A stretch of 64,000 bases of DNA from Mangifera indica (taxonomy: Eukaryota > Streptophyta > Magnoliopsida > Sapindales > Anacardiaceae). The stretch is from the NCBI RefSeq assembly GCF_011075055.1, contig NC_058143.1, positions 9,191,057 through 9,255,056 on the forward strand, read 5' to 3'. Below are positions 49,921 through 61,856 of this stretch, one piece after another; position 1 is the stretch's first letter; each line of letters opens with the position of its first letter. A model generated the notes under the pieces. The model ran no database searches. It saw only the letters and a list, made by a program, of their open reading frames with translations, and was not told where the DNA came from. A program made the translations under genes and the position numbers.

Positions 49921-52094
49921 TTCCAACTTGGTAAATGAACAAGTTTTACAATTACCCCATTTTTTGGATGTCAATTCGATTTGATTTTTTGGATAATTTT
50001 GAACCAACCTAATTGGGAGTTAATATCCTATCATGCTTGTGGCAGTGGTTGTTGTTTCGACTGCAGTGGCGGTGATGTGGAGGTTGATGCTGCTAATGTT
50101 GTAGAGTTAGAAAGCAAAGGGCATGATCGGAATTCTCAGAAGAACGACGAGCTGATTTCAACAGTAATCTTCGAAGCATTCAGCGTGAATCTTGGAACAA
50201 TCATTCATAAATAATTAAATTAGCTTCATCGTTAAATCAATCATCAAGAAAAAAATAAGATTCGTCCATTCAGGAAAATTATTTTCTTCATCTCTAAAAT
50301 ATAAGAATCAAAAGAGTTAATGGCATGCATGCAACTAACCATTTTCATTTTTCTTTCCTCTGTGCTCCGCTTCAGTCTCATCTTCTACCTGACGTATCAA
50401 AAGAGTAAATCAAATAAATATTTTATCCAATACATTTTCACAAACAAGAAATCAATAGAGAGATCATGTACCTGGATATGGATTCTACTAGTGAGCTCAA
50501 AAAAATCTGGTGAGTCACTACTCCGATTAAGGTATAATTAAAAAATTTTCCGTCAGTGGGAATAATTCTTGAAATCTATGGATTTTTGGCTTTTAAAATA
50601 CTGCACTTGTGTTTGACAACAAATATGAAATCAACTCACTGACATTATCCATCTAAACTCATCTTAGATTTCCCTAGAATTTTCTGAATTTTTATAGATA
50701 AAAGCAAAAGAAAAAATACTACTCAAAAAAGAGGAATTCATAAGAGATTGTGAGAGTTAAGGTAGAGTGAGGAGCCATTTATAGTAACTTGAAGGAAATC
50801 CAACATCATTAATGCAGAATCTAATACAAATTTTACTAGATTTTGTTTCTAAATATTCATTTTCAAGAAAAAGAATGAGTAAATTACATTTTTCTATCCA
50901 ATGTTTGACCTTAAAACAATTTTACACATCTAGTTAGGATAAATAATACTTTTTCATCCAAAGTCAAACTCCTTTCATCAAAAGATAATATTAGAAAGTG
51001 AAACAACCATTTTATTCCTACTATTTCATGTTTCAAAATTATCACATAACCTTAAATTTAAAAAAAATAAAAAGAAATACTTTAAATATTTAAACTACAT
51101 AAGAGCTCACTTAGTTTTTTTTTCCCTTTTTACCCTCACTCCCTTCATCCTCTCTTTCGATGGATAAGAGTGTCAATGACATATAATCGCATGTTTGGAG
51201 GTAAATAGTTATTTTTAAAAACATTTAGTGCGTTAATAAAATTTTAAGGGTTTTTTTTCAATTCTCAAAAAAAAATTAGGGTGCTTTTGAAATTTCAATA
51301 TGCCTCTTGATGCTCAAAAAAATATAGTTACACCCCTAAGGAATAAAAAAAAAAAAAGGTAACAAATTACAATTATAAATGTCATATTACAAAATATTAA
51401 TGTGATATTATTATATTTAAAATATATGAGAATAAATATGACAATTTTAGAGAGAGTGGTGCTACGACTAGGGCTTTCAAAAGATTTTAGGAGTTAGTTT
51501 ATGAGTTTTTAAACATTTTAAAAGTTAAATTGTCATATTTAAAACGTTTGAATCAATCTAAAAAATAAATCAATTTTTTAAACTTTTGTCAAAATTAATA
51601 TAAGATAAAATACTATTTTGCCCTTGCACTATTAATTTTTATTTAATGGGGCTTGATTTAGGGTGAAAAAAATTGTATTTATATTATTTACGGATGAAAA
51701 AGGGTTTTAAAGCCAAACCTTCTGTGAAAAAGTGTAATTTTCTCCTAGTTTTTTTCCTTGAAAATTAATATTTAAAAACAAATTAAATCTAATAATTGTA
51801 GTATTAGATTCTATAACAATGATGCAAGATTCTCTCTAAGTTACTATAAATAATGTCTTAACTCAACTATCATGTCAGTTTGGATGAATAAATTAGTAAA
51901 CAATATGTTTTTACATATAATTTTATTCAATCATAATCATACATATTAAAAAAAAACTATATGCATTAACTATTAGTACTAATTTGTGTATAAATAATTA
52001 TATATCATTATGTAATTAAGTGTTATTTTATTTTAATTCAAAATCATCTAATTGAATAAAAATTATGTTTGTAAACGATCTTATTAACTTATCT
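49921..52094. other. AT-rich spacer without a recognised gene
   Basis: An open stretch at 49981-50214 includes ISYHACGSGCCFDCSGGDVE and is somewhat GC-richer than its surroundings, but no family was recognised. Segments near 51060-51345 resemble 54900-55195 (both carry 'AATATGCCT', 'TTACACC' and 'AAGGAA' in order), which suggests an unnamed repeat. Confidence 0.4.
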
Positions 52095-52796
52095 ATACAA
52101 ACTAGACCTGGAAAATAAGCGAGCCAGGTTAGGTACAATCTGGGTTGAAATTGGTGTGGTAAAAAACAAGTTGACTTATACGAGTAGATAATATATAAAC
52201 CGATACTCAGTCTGGCAGATGCAGGTAAACTCGCAGGTTACCCATCAAGTAATTCCACTTAACTAAGTTTTGAATCTGCCCCCAGAAAGTTCTGCTCCCA
52301 AGTAATCAGAGTTTGTGTTGCAAAGATCATACATTGCATAAAGCATCCTCCTGTGAAATGGATTTACATTACTCTTCATATCGGCATCAGTTTTGCAATC
52401 AAATGCAGAACCATACATACTTATTAACAACCAATTCTTTTTCTTCACTTCTGTATTTCAACAGCTTTTGATTGAATAACGCATACAACTTCCACAACTT
52501 TGATGTTAGTATATTTAGGATTGCCAATAAGTTGTACTAGATTTTGAAATACATTCATAGATTTTGATTAATCTATGAAAGAACTTGTAGAACCACCAAC
52601 AATGGAGGTGAAAAGATCAATAATGACAATGAAGTTGGAAATTATTGTAGGTTACCCACATGCATACCTGAACTGCTTATAAAAAATAGACATATATGGG
52701 TACGGGTCTAAAAACTCAATACCCATACCCTTTCTTTTACAAATAACCTGCGAGTATTGTGGGTGACCCACCTGTTTGACCAAGTCTAATACAAAC
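52095..52796. mobile_element. Non-autonomous hAT-type element with 8-bp target duplication
   Basis: The element proper is 52103-52788. It starts TAGACCTGG and ends CCAAGTCTA, whose inverse is TAGACTTGG (8 of 9 matched). Both sides carry an identical ATACAAAC (52095-52102 and 52789-52796). An 8-bp duplication with short TAGxxCTGG-like ends is the hallmark of hAT elements. Subterminal motifs with GGTTACCC occur near 52233, 52650 and, inverted in part, 52760. No hAT transposase is encoded. Between the subterminal zones lies a protein-like fragment on the minus strand. Confidence 0.88.
52263..52560 (-). pseudogene. Unidentified gene fragment carried in the hAT element
   Basis: The minus-strand frame ending at 52263 encodes a protein-like C-terminus (VNPFHRRMLYAMYDLCNTNS followed by DYLGAELSGGRFKT and a stop), unlike the AT-rich surroundings. 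Further up, in another frame, lies QNLVQLIGNPKYTNIKVVEV, so at least one frameshift separates the pieces. I do not recognise the family. Position inside the element ends suggests a captured host exon. It could also be a relic of element-encoded protein, although it does not read like a hAT transposase. Confidence 0.45.
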
Positions 52797-54179
52797 TAAG
52801 GTGATAATACGTGATTGGTTGATGTGATTTTTTTTTTCTCTCTTCAAAATCACTCAATTATATATTCTTACATTATGTTATATAAATAAGTTGTAAGATT
52901 GGTTTATACATTTGGTATTATTTCATCTAATTATATAATGACACTATATCATTAATAAACAAATTAATAATTATTGTTTATGCAATAATTTGTTGTATAT
53001 TTAAATCTAATTAATATAATATTTGTAATTATACTAGATACCCTTAAATGTGTTACTAGTTATGTTAATTTTTCTATATTAATAAACAACAAGCTCATCT
53101 TGGGGTAGACATATCCAAAGGGTCAGGGTGGCCTTGTGAAAAAGGTTGGCTCGCAATTTTGGGGGCCATGCTAGGGGCAGTGTGTAAAGTTTGTGGGCTG
53201 ACCTAAAATATAATTTGAAAAATTAACAAAATACAAAATTATATGATATGTTAGGTTAGTTTGTAAAGCATGTGGGTTGGCACAACCTACAAAACCCAAC
53301 CTTTGACGAACCTTAGTATGGCACGACTCTTAGGCATAGTGGGACTTGTAAAATTTAGCCCAACATGGCTCACAACTGTGTCAATCTTCAGTTGTATGTT
53401 TTCCATTGTTTTTCTCTAAAATACTATAGAAAAACATTGGAAAACCTAAAGTTTAAATTAATACTAATTTAATGTATACTTTCTACCAAATTTCATATCT
53501 TTTACTAAACATAATTGCAACCTTATAAAAGTAAAACTAAAATAAAATAAATAATTATTCTTATAAAAAATAGTTATAACATATTTAAGTTTTATCAATC
53601 AAGAATTCATTAGTCTGTAAACACAAAAAAAAAAAAAATGAAACTGATATAGGTTCCAAATTGTTTTTGGTTAAATAACTCAGATCAAATTACAGCTACT
53701 TGCAAAAACATATATACCCACAAGATTAGAGAAGTGTGCATATTTTTTACCTGTATAAGGTGACTGGTTTTTTACCTATAATCGGCTTGTCCGTTTGTCA
53801 CATCTGTTCATCATTTCATGAAAATATATTAGGCAGATATGTTATTGTAAACAATATAACTATATGCATAAATAACGATGTGTCATCATATGATTAAGTA
53901 TTATTTTATTTTTAATTTTTAACTATCCAATCACACGATAACACATTGTTTTTTGTGCATAATTTAATGCGTAAATATTGATATATCATCATGTGATTTG
54001 GTAATTTTAAATTATAAATAAAAAACATCTAATTACATAATGATATATCATTATTTGTACATATAGTTTTATTGATTTTTTAATAACCACATACTTTTGT
54101 ACTATCATATATGTTGTTTGTTATATTATTTAATATGTATTTATTTCAAATATATTAAAGAGTTTTAATTATAGAAAAA
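52797..54179. other. AT-rich spacer, nothing recognised
   Basis: No gene, LTR or paired terminus was recognised. A poly-A run lies at 53625-53638. Confidence 0.5.
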
Positions 54180-54720
54180 TCTTGTTGTTATCCATTTTAA
54201 AACTTTCTTAGTTAAAAGTATTAATTAACTATAAGAAAAAAAGGTCGTGTCGTTAATATATATAGTAAGGGGCATAAGTGTTGTCATTAAAAAATAATAA
54301 TTACAATAAATATTTGTATAGTTATAAAAATGTTTACGGTCGTTAAAAATATTAATAACAATAAATCTTCTCATGAGTATAATAATATTTTTCAATCAAT
54401 AAACTTTTATTGTCAGTAATAAATATTTTTGTCATTATAACTATATTTATATTTATTAACTACTAAACATAATATCAATAATAAATATTTTGGTTGTTAT
54501 AACTATATTTATTGGTTATTAAAAATTATAACAACGATTGTTATTTCTGTTATAAAAACTATATCTATTAGTCATTAAAAATTATAATAATAATAGATAT
54601 TCTAATCATTATAGCTATATTTATTTATCGTTAAAATAATTGTAGGGATTGCACCGTCATGGTAAGATGGATACTAATTATAAAAATTTGATTTTCAATT
54701 AATTTATTAAAAATAATATA
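54180..54720. repeat. Third copy of the AT-rich minisatellite element
   Basis: Units around 'AATATTTTGGTTGTTATAACTATATTTATTGGTTATTAAAAATT' repeat with a period near 60 bp and match the order and orientation of 32528-33170. The flanks differ from the arm copies, so this is an independent insertion. Confidence 0.55.
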
Positions 54721-55248
54721 TATCCAAAACATGTTCACTAATACTGACCATGTAAAACTTGGTAATACATAGATAGATAGCTACATTTCAAATGATACTA
54801 ATTTAATTATCCATTTAAAAATTCATATACATTTCAAAACATTTCAAATGATACTAATTTAATTATCTATTTAAGTTTTCTGAAATGAGAAATTTCTACC
54901 TTTAAGTTTCAAAAAGGGCACAGAGGTCATTTTGCTTATATTTTTATTTTTATTTTTCCTTTTATTCTTTTGATTTTTTCTTTTTCCCCTTATTCTTTTT
55001 GTTTTCCCCCCTTATATTTCTATTTCAATGTTCAAAAGTTTAAGGGTAAACTATGATTTTTGAAAATATTAGGGGTGTTACTAATTTTTAAGAGTCTTTT
55101 GGTAATTAAAAAAAGGTTGGGAATGTTTTTAAAATTTTTAAAATTTGAATATGCCTTTCAGTATTTTAAAATGACAATTACACCTCCAAGGAACTAAACA
55201 AAACGCACCATTTTATAATTGATTAGAGTTTTGTTATTTTTTATGAGT
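54721..55248. other. AT-rich spacer, nothing recognised
   Basis: A long pyrimidine-rich tract (54940-55020) is the only striking composition. Part of 54900-55195 resembles 51060-51345. Confidence 0.45.
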
Positions 55249-55930
55249 TTAAATGATAATTTCTAAACTAGTAAGAATATAATTATGATTGTACTCAACC
55301 TGATTTTCTAATCGGTAACCATCTTTTGGCAAGCAACCATGAGAAAGACGAAATAACATTAGGGATAATCCCATTAACACCAATACATCCTCTTTTTCAA
55401 GCATAACCACTGAAATCATATCTGGATCAGAGCCAGTCCCAAGCATGATATCAGACAATCAGGTAGCATATCGTATAAAAACGAAGTTTGATCAGCCTTC
55501 TTTATGAACTCAACTTGTAGTGGAGATAGAACGTATAAACCAGAAAGATTTTTTTTTGAATAACAGCTAATCCGTGGAGAGACATACTAAATTGAAGATT
55601 ATCTGTCAAATCCTTATAGACTAAGTCAATATCAGCAGACAGCTGCACAAGTGAACATTCAACAGTGCTAAAATGTCTAGTAAAGGGAACTGGATTTATC
55701 ATCAATCTAGTTTCTCTGAATATAATATTCATGTTTTGACTGGCCACCTTGTTGAATTAGAAACTCAAAAGGAGCATTCTTTCTTATATCAACACTTAAA
55801 AAAAGGGCAAGCTGAATATGAGAGTTTTTTTGGAATTGGAAATTAAGGAGAAGGTGAATAGCCCCATGTCTCCTGGTTCTAGTTCGGTCCTCCCTTTGGT
55901 GAAACATCCTCCTTCAGTTTGGGGGTTCCA
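55249..55930 (-). pseudogene. Unidentified decayed gene fragment next to a foldback-type terminus
   Basis: Three minus-strand frames overlap end to end. From 55930: HLLLNFQFQKNSHIQLALFL up to SKHEYYIQR. Then TRLMINPVPFTRHFSTVECS to SMSLHGLAVIQKK. Then LSGLYVLSPLQVEFIKKADQ, and finally PDMISVVMLEKEDVLVLMGL to a stop at 55249. The peptides read like one protein broken by frameshifts. No intron signals were needed to link them, so a processed or captured copy is possible. The family was not recognised. Confidence 0.4.
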
Positions 55931-56108
55931 CCAGCTCTTTATGCATTTGACAATTTTGTAATTTCAATGATAATGTAAAACAATTATTTTTAGAAAAAAT
56001 TAAATAAAATTCACTAACAGAAGAGAATAACGGATGAGAATTTGACTTTTTGAAAGTGTAAGATTTTATCATTTCATCAAGCCTTAGGTGGGAAATAGTC
56101 ATTTGGCC
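55925..56108. mobile_element. Solo end of a foldback Mutator-like element
   Basis: AGGTGGGAAATAGTCATTTGGCC ending at 56108 is the inverted terminus shared with 5886, 23097, 58652 and 61866. The opposite GGCC end was not found to the left, so the element is truncated or its other end has decayed. It directly adjoins the unidentified gene fragment 55249-55930. Confidence 0.55.
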
Positions 56109-57270
56109 TATTTTATAAAGGGTGGAGTTAATAACATTTGAACATGGTTAGGGTTAGGGTTAGATTGAGTCTAGGAAAAGCTTGAATAAAGCCCAACTCA
56201 ATATTGATGGGCTATGACTTAAATTTGACTAAAAGCAATTTAATTTGGGATATGATTCAAGATTGTTTGAATTAGTTTGAACTTAACTCATTTATGAAAA
56301 TAAGCTCAAACCTTGACTTGAACTCAACTTGTTTAATTCAACCTCGAGTTGCTCAGGTTGAATCCATCCTTGAGCATATTGTCATTATTGCATACAAGGG
56401 AAAATGCACCTCCTAGGTTGGTTTCTTTTGATTAAGATCTTGTTACCTAATATGGATTTTATTCTATATTTGTTTCTTAATATGCAGATTTTGTTTGGTA
56501 AGACACATATTTCTTCAATTTTTTATCAAGTGAAAAAAGAAACAAATTAATGTTACTAATTATATTATAATAAAACATACCTTGCGGATTTTTTGACATC
56601 CCAAATCTTAAATGCTTTAAATTTATTCCCAAATTAGCTTAAAACATTAAGATAGAGAAAAAAAAATGTTATCTTTCCATTTAAAGAGAGAACATTATGG
56701 AAAATAAATAAATAAAGGTAAGCAAGAAATCTATAAGATTTTGTATCAACATTTTGAAATCATAAAACCATCAAAATATATTTGGCAATTAGGGAAATTA
56801 ATTAAAATAAGCTAAGAAGTTGTCATTTATACTTTTTTAGGCCAACTTTTGTACATTTTACCTTTCTAAGTAAACTCATATTTCTGTTTCAATAATGCCC
56901 ATTTTTCACTTAACTAATCTTCTTTTTACTATTTTCATCTTGTTTTCATCATTCTCTCTTTTCTCAACACTCTTACAACAACACATTCAAGTTGTTTTCT
57001 TTGTCATTTATCATCATCATATATCAAGAATGTTTCTTATATATAAATAGAAATTTGTATTCAAAAAACTTTAAATCAAAAAACTTTTTAGGGAATTAAA
57101 GTCAAAAGCTTTAATGATGATTTGTAAAAGAGGTTGATATTTTTTTATTTAAACAATTACATTATTTGTACAATCAATATATATTGTAGTTGGCAAAGGG
57201 AACAAGTTTTGATGTTCAGATCTAAGGAAAATGGAAATCGTTGTTTTAATGGTAAATTGTGTTTGAGGGG
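56109..57270. other. AT-rich spacer, nothing recognised
   Basis: Only short ordinary AT-rich sequence is seen, with TTAGGGTTAGGGTTAG at 56149-56164 as an isolated simple repeat. Confidence 0.5.
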
Positions 57271-57360
57271 TTTTGCGTGGTTTGGGTTTGCAGAGTTTGT
57301 GTTTGCGTGGTTTGCATTTGCATAGTTTGTGTTTTCATGGTTTGCATTTGTGTGGTTTGT
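57271..57360 (+). repeat. 30-bp minisatellite, three units
   Basis: Units at 57271-57300, 57301-57330 and 57331-57360 share GTTTGCGTGGTTTGCATTTG with drift and all end GTTTGT. The 30-bp period keeps a reading frame open, but the product is just the repeat and no gene is implied. Confidence 0.8.
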
Positions 57361-57657
57361 GTTTCTGTTTGTTTTGTAAGTTTTTGTTTTTGTTTCTATT
57401 TATTCTATTTTTTGATTACTTAATTGAATTTTTCAGTGTCCAAGAAAATAGGTAAACTAATATATATGTTTGAATATTGGGTAGATGGAGGTGATAACAA
57501 TTTGAAATATATTGGTGGGGTTCAGATATTTGTGTCAATTAATAGAAAAATAAATTACGATGGATTCGATTATCTATTTTTGATAATCCATAATATATCA
57601 AATACAATGGGGTTACTTTGACCACATCTTCATCATTGTTTTCCCATGACTTAGATA

Positions 57658-57957
57658 TTAAAGTTTTACTGAGAGCACCTGATCCACAGATTTAGCATTT
57701 GGAAAGTACTTTTTTCTAAAATTTGATGAGTCTGTTGTTATGTATTCAGTTATATTCACCTCTTTACTAAACCTCAATCTAGTTATCGTAGCAAACTCAA
57801 TTAGGCTAAATCTACAATCAACCCCATTTAATCTAAACCAAAAAACCTCTCCCAGCTCACCTTTATCCACTTGTCGAATGAGTACATTATGTAATAAGGT
57901 CAAGCTATGTCCATGAACTTCAACATTTAAAAAGTGTCCAAAGCATGTTTGTCTAAA
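57658..57957 (-). pseudogene. DUF1985 domain fragment
   Basis: DUF1985 is a plant domain often joined to Ulp1-like peptidases in Mutator-like elements and derived genes. From 57957 on the minus strand the frame reads FRQTCFGHFLNVEVHGHSLT, then LLHNVLIRQVDKGELGEVFW and FRLNGVDCRFSLIEFATITR with LRFS. The FGHFL, LLHxLLxRxV and FRLNGxxxRFSLxEFAxIT blocks are those of the domain. It stops at 57658 and nothing after it resembles a peptidase. A stop just upstream of FRQ shows the piece is incomplete. It may be a transposon remnant or a captured exon. Confidence 0.6.
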
Positions 57958-58651
57958 TTACATCTTTGGGGCTGATTTAGTTTTGCCATTATATGTTTCA
58001 CCATGTCTTTATGGCTATGAACATTGATCAAAACTTTGAAATCATGAGCATCATGGAACCAAATAATAATCGTATGACTTCCAAATCAAGAGACCAATCT
58101 CCTTACCTCATTGAATTAATGCACTGACGTCATCAAAATGTCAAAACCCAGAAACCAATTCAAATTCAAGCCTCAAAGTTCCAAACTTTCTTCAAAAAAA
58201 AAACACCTAAAAAAAAATCACAAATTAAAGAAGGCTAAAAGGAGAAGTTTTTACTAACACAAAACTAGGCAATATCAAAACCAAACCAGAAGTCCTAGCA
58301 CTGAACATAAAAAAAAAAAAACACAATATGCTCTTCAATGCAGAGATTCTGGCCGGCCTTTGTGGGTGGCTGGTTTTTCTTTTAAAAAATTCAATGAATC
58401 AAAATGAGGGAAAATAATTTTTTTTCTTTTGTGGAGAGTGCAGATTGAAAAACAAATTAAAATTTCAATTTTAATGATGCAATATGAGTTGTGTCCAGTG
58501 TATATCAAAGGGAAGAAGAATAGTGATTTGTAGAGCTACATATCCGGAAATCCAATATTTTTCTTCTTTTCACAAATTTTTTTGCATGTAATTGTAAACA
58601 ACGTAACATTCTTTTTATTTCTATCAGTCATATTTATTTATAATAAATTTA
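57958..58651. other. AT-rich spacer, nothing recognised
   Basis: Several poly-A runs lie at 58190-58325. No paired termini or conserved frame was found. Confidence 0.5.
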
Positions 58652-59458
58652 GGCCAAAACCCAAGGTTAGGTGTAACTCAAATTAACACTCTCTGATTTT
58701 CAAAAATCTGAACTCCCATTTATGAGTAAAATTCTATTAAAAAACTCAATGTAAAATCATTATTTAACAAAAATATTTAAAAAACTAAAATTTTATTGCA
58801 TTTTCTTCCTTAGTTTAAAAATCTAACAATTTTTCCTTATCCAAAGTTTGAAAAGTGACAATTTTACTTCTAAGGTTTTGAAACCATCGTCGGAGACAGT
58901 GAAATTCGCTGTCTCTAACCGCATTGGCTCTCCTTTTCTCTTTCGACTCCTTCTATCAACTTGTTTCCACCCTCCGATTAAAGTAATTAGCTCTGATGAA
59001 GATGAAATCGTCTTTGTCGGAGTGTCTTCCCCTCGGACGAAGATGAAATTATTTTCGTTCAAGATGAAGATACTCCGATGAGGATGATTTCATATTCGTC
59101 GGAGCTAATCGCTTTAATCAGAGGCATGAGTTTGATCAAAAAGACAAGATAACCCAAGTGGAAGGATGAATGCAACCAGAGACGATGAAGTTTGTTGTTT
59201 CCGACAATGGTTTCAAAACCCTAAGAGTGAAACTATCACTTTTCAAACTTTAGGTGGGGAAAAATCGTTAGTTTTCAAATTGGGGGATGCAATAAAACTT
59301 TAGTATTTTTTAATTTTTGCTAAATAACAATTTTGTCTTTAAGTTGAACTGAATTTTTTAACATAATTTTGCTCATCAGTGAAAGTTTGAATTTTTAAAA
59401 GTTAAAGGGTATAAGTTTGAGATTACACTTATCATTGGTGGGATCAAGTCTTTTGGCC
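58652..59458. mobile_element. Foldback Mutator-like element with palindromic GC-richer core
   Basis: It begins GGCCAAAACCCAAGG and ends CTTTTGGCC. Flanking 9-mers are AATAAATTT (58642-58650, one base before the end) and AACAAATTT (59459-59467), 8 of 9 matched. The two halves are long imperfect inverted repeats. The core pairs CCGATTAAAGTAATTAGCTC near 58975 with its inverse GAGCTAATCGCTTTAATCAG near 59102. The open frame across 58848-59081 follows from this structure and is not taken as a gene. Confidence 0.75.
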
Positions 59459-61856
59459 AACAAATTTATAAGGATAACTTATAAAATTATCATTAATTTA
59501 CATTTCTTTTATTCATTTTATGTTGCATTTTAAAATGAGTAACATTACGCATACCTATTTTAACTACATAAATAAATATATATTTATATATGTTATTACA
59601 TGATATATTTTATTTTATCTCTAATTTAAAATCACTCAATCACGTAATGATATATATTAAGTGTATATCCATTTATATACTTAAAATAAGTACACATAAT
59701 TTTGTTATTTTAAAATTTTAAATGTTGCATATATAAGTAGCAATAAATTTTTAATAATGTTATTTGAATATACTTTGGAATATATAATTAGTTAGATAAA
59801 TAATATATTATCATATAATTGAATATTTTTTTTTTTTAAACTTAAATCTCTCTATCTTATTATGATATATTATTTATATATTTAAAAATATAAAAGCAAA
59901 ATTTTATTAATAAATTTTAGATCAAATTTTACTGCTTCATATTCTATTAATAATTAGCGTGAATCTTTTGGTAGAACAAAAATGTGATACTATACTAAAT
60001 AATAAAAAGGCAATGCTATATGTACTCATTTTTTGTGCATAATTTATATACGTAGTGATGTGTCATCATGTAATTAGGTGATTTTAAAACATGTGTCATC
60101 ATATGATAAAGAAACATTCAATCACATGATAGCACTTTATCTGTGTATACAAATTATGTACCAAAAATATGTATACATAGTTTTATTAATAATAAAATAC
60201 ATGGAATATTTTGCCAATAAATATGTTAATGTCTAAAGCTCAATTTTTAGATTAAATTATACTGTTTATATATCAATTTAAACAAATTTCATCTTATTAT
60301 ACAATTTTTTTAAATATTTTTTTATTATTATAAATCAGTAATTTTAGAACACATTATTTGTTATTTTATTTAATTAATTTTATAATATTTGTTTGTTACT
60401 TGCGGGAGGATCTTAAGAGAGAAAAAGGTAGACTTGCAGAGCAATAAGTGGGCGGTCGGTGTAAGACTTTCTAGTAGTTCAGAACTAACACGTGGTCGGA
60501 TTTTAACTAAAATAACTAAGTGGACCTTCTTTTGCCGCCAACTTTAAACCTAAGCGAATCCGAAGCTTGATTGTGATTAGGGTTTTTTATTACAAAGTGA
60601 TTTTTGTTAAGATACCAGAATTTTGGAGCATCTAATAAATTGGGTATGGATTTATTACTTTATTTTAATTAGGAAAAGTGGTATCATGTTGTTGGCTTAT
60701 TAGAAGTTTTTTATTAATTTGTTTTTTTCATAAGGGAAATTAATAAATTTAAACAAAATTTTTCCTGCCTATTCAGTATACATTTTTAGGCAAAAGATTT
60801 TGAATTCAACTTTTTAAAGCAAACTGATGGTGGGTTACCACTTTTACCCATCCAATACCAAAACCCAAAAGCAATTTCATATTTCACACCATATTCATTT
60901 ATGTTATGCCAAAACCATCGATCACCGAAAAGGAAACACCTTGTCATTTCTTTTGTTCGATTTTTTCATGACATTCTGTTTGTGTTTGAAAGTAGTTTTG
61001 TTTTTGTCGTGTGGTTATTTAAATTGATTTGCTTAGTTTTTGTCCCATATGAAGCTGAAAAATGTTGTTGGCATCATATTGTGATTTTTTTAGATGTTGT
61101 GTTGTTGGTTCAATTTGCTTGGATTTCTCCATGATTTGGTTAGTTTTTGTGCTGGAAAATGTCGCATATCGCCTAGGGATAATGATTTAATTTGTGTTGT
61201 GGTGCAAATTGATATTTTTGGTTAGAAATGGAAGAAAACAGTGTGACGTCAAAAATGGTTATTGTTCTTAGGTATTTTAAGTGGTTTTCTATTCTATATT
61301 GTAATAATATATCGGTAATAATTGGAAGGATTCCTTGGGTAAACTCCAAATCTCATTCAAACCTCGGTTTTTGAGCACCAAATTTGGGTATATAAGATAT
61401 CAATTTTGTATTTATCTATTACATCTATTATGATATCTTTTGGTCTATAGATACAATCAGCCTTTGCAAATATTGGCTATAATATTTTGCTAAGTGCCTT
61501 TTAATTTTTCATTTCTTGTCACAAATAAACTTACTTACATATTATTTTTTATTAGAAAACATAAATTTGAAAAATTTAAAAATTTTTTTTAATAATTAAA
61601 AAAATGGAGCTCAACTTTCATGGTTTGAACTCAAGTTAAACATTTTTTAAAACTATGGCTCCAGTTCAAGCTCAAGCCATGACAACTTATTTTTGGGTTC
61701 GATCAAACCAAATCGATAATTGAGCACAAGCTATCTTAGATCGAATGGAGTCCTACTCCAACCAAAAACTAATATTGAATAGCGCAAGCAAGACACTAGC
61801 GTTCTGAAGACTGAAGGAGTTTATGATATTCATTAAAATAATAGGGCCAAAGTATA
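59459..61856. other. AT-rich spacer without a recognised gene
   Basis: The stretch 60400-60620 is less AT-rich (GTGGGCGGTCGG, ACACGTGG with a G-box-like CACGTG, GATTAGGGTTTTTT) and looks like a plant promoter or leader, but no matching coding start follows. Open stretches at 60827-61134 encode nothing recognised. Confidence 0.4.

Noticed and set aside
55201..56117. Complete Pack-MULE with CATTTTATA and TATTTTATA as its 9-bp duplication
   Set aside because: The left 9-mer is not followed by a GGCC-type end, so only the right terminus at 56108 is supported.
56147..56166. TTAGGGTTAGGGTTAG as an interstitial telomere
   Set aside because: Only about three units, and the usual plant telomere unit is TTTAGGG. 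The surroundings show no telomeric or subtelomeric features.
57273..57455. Open frame encoding a Leu/Cys/Gly-rich peptide
   Set aside because: It is a translation of the 30-bp minisatellite followed by T-rich sequence.
58848..59081. Open frame in the foldback element as a gene
   Set aside because: The frame and its opposite-strand partner come from the palindromic core of a non-autonomous element, and no family is recognised.
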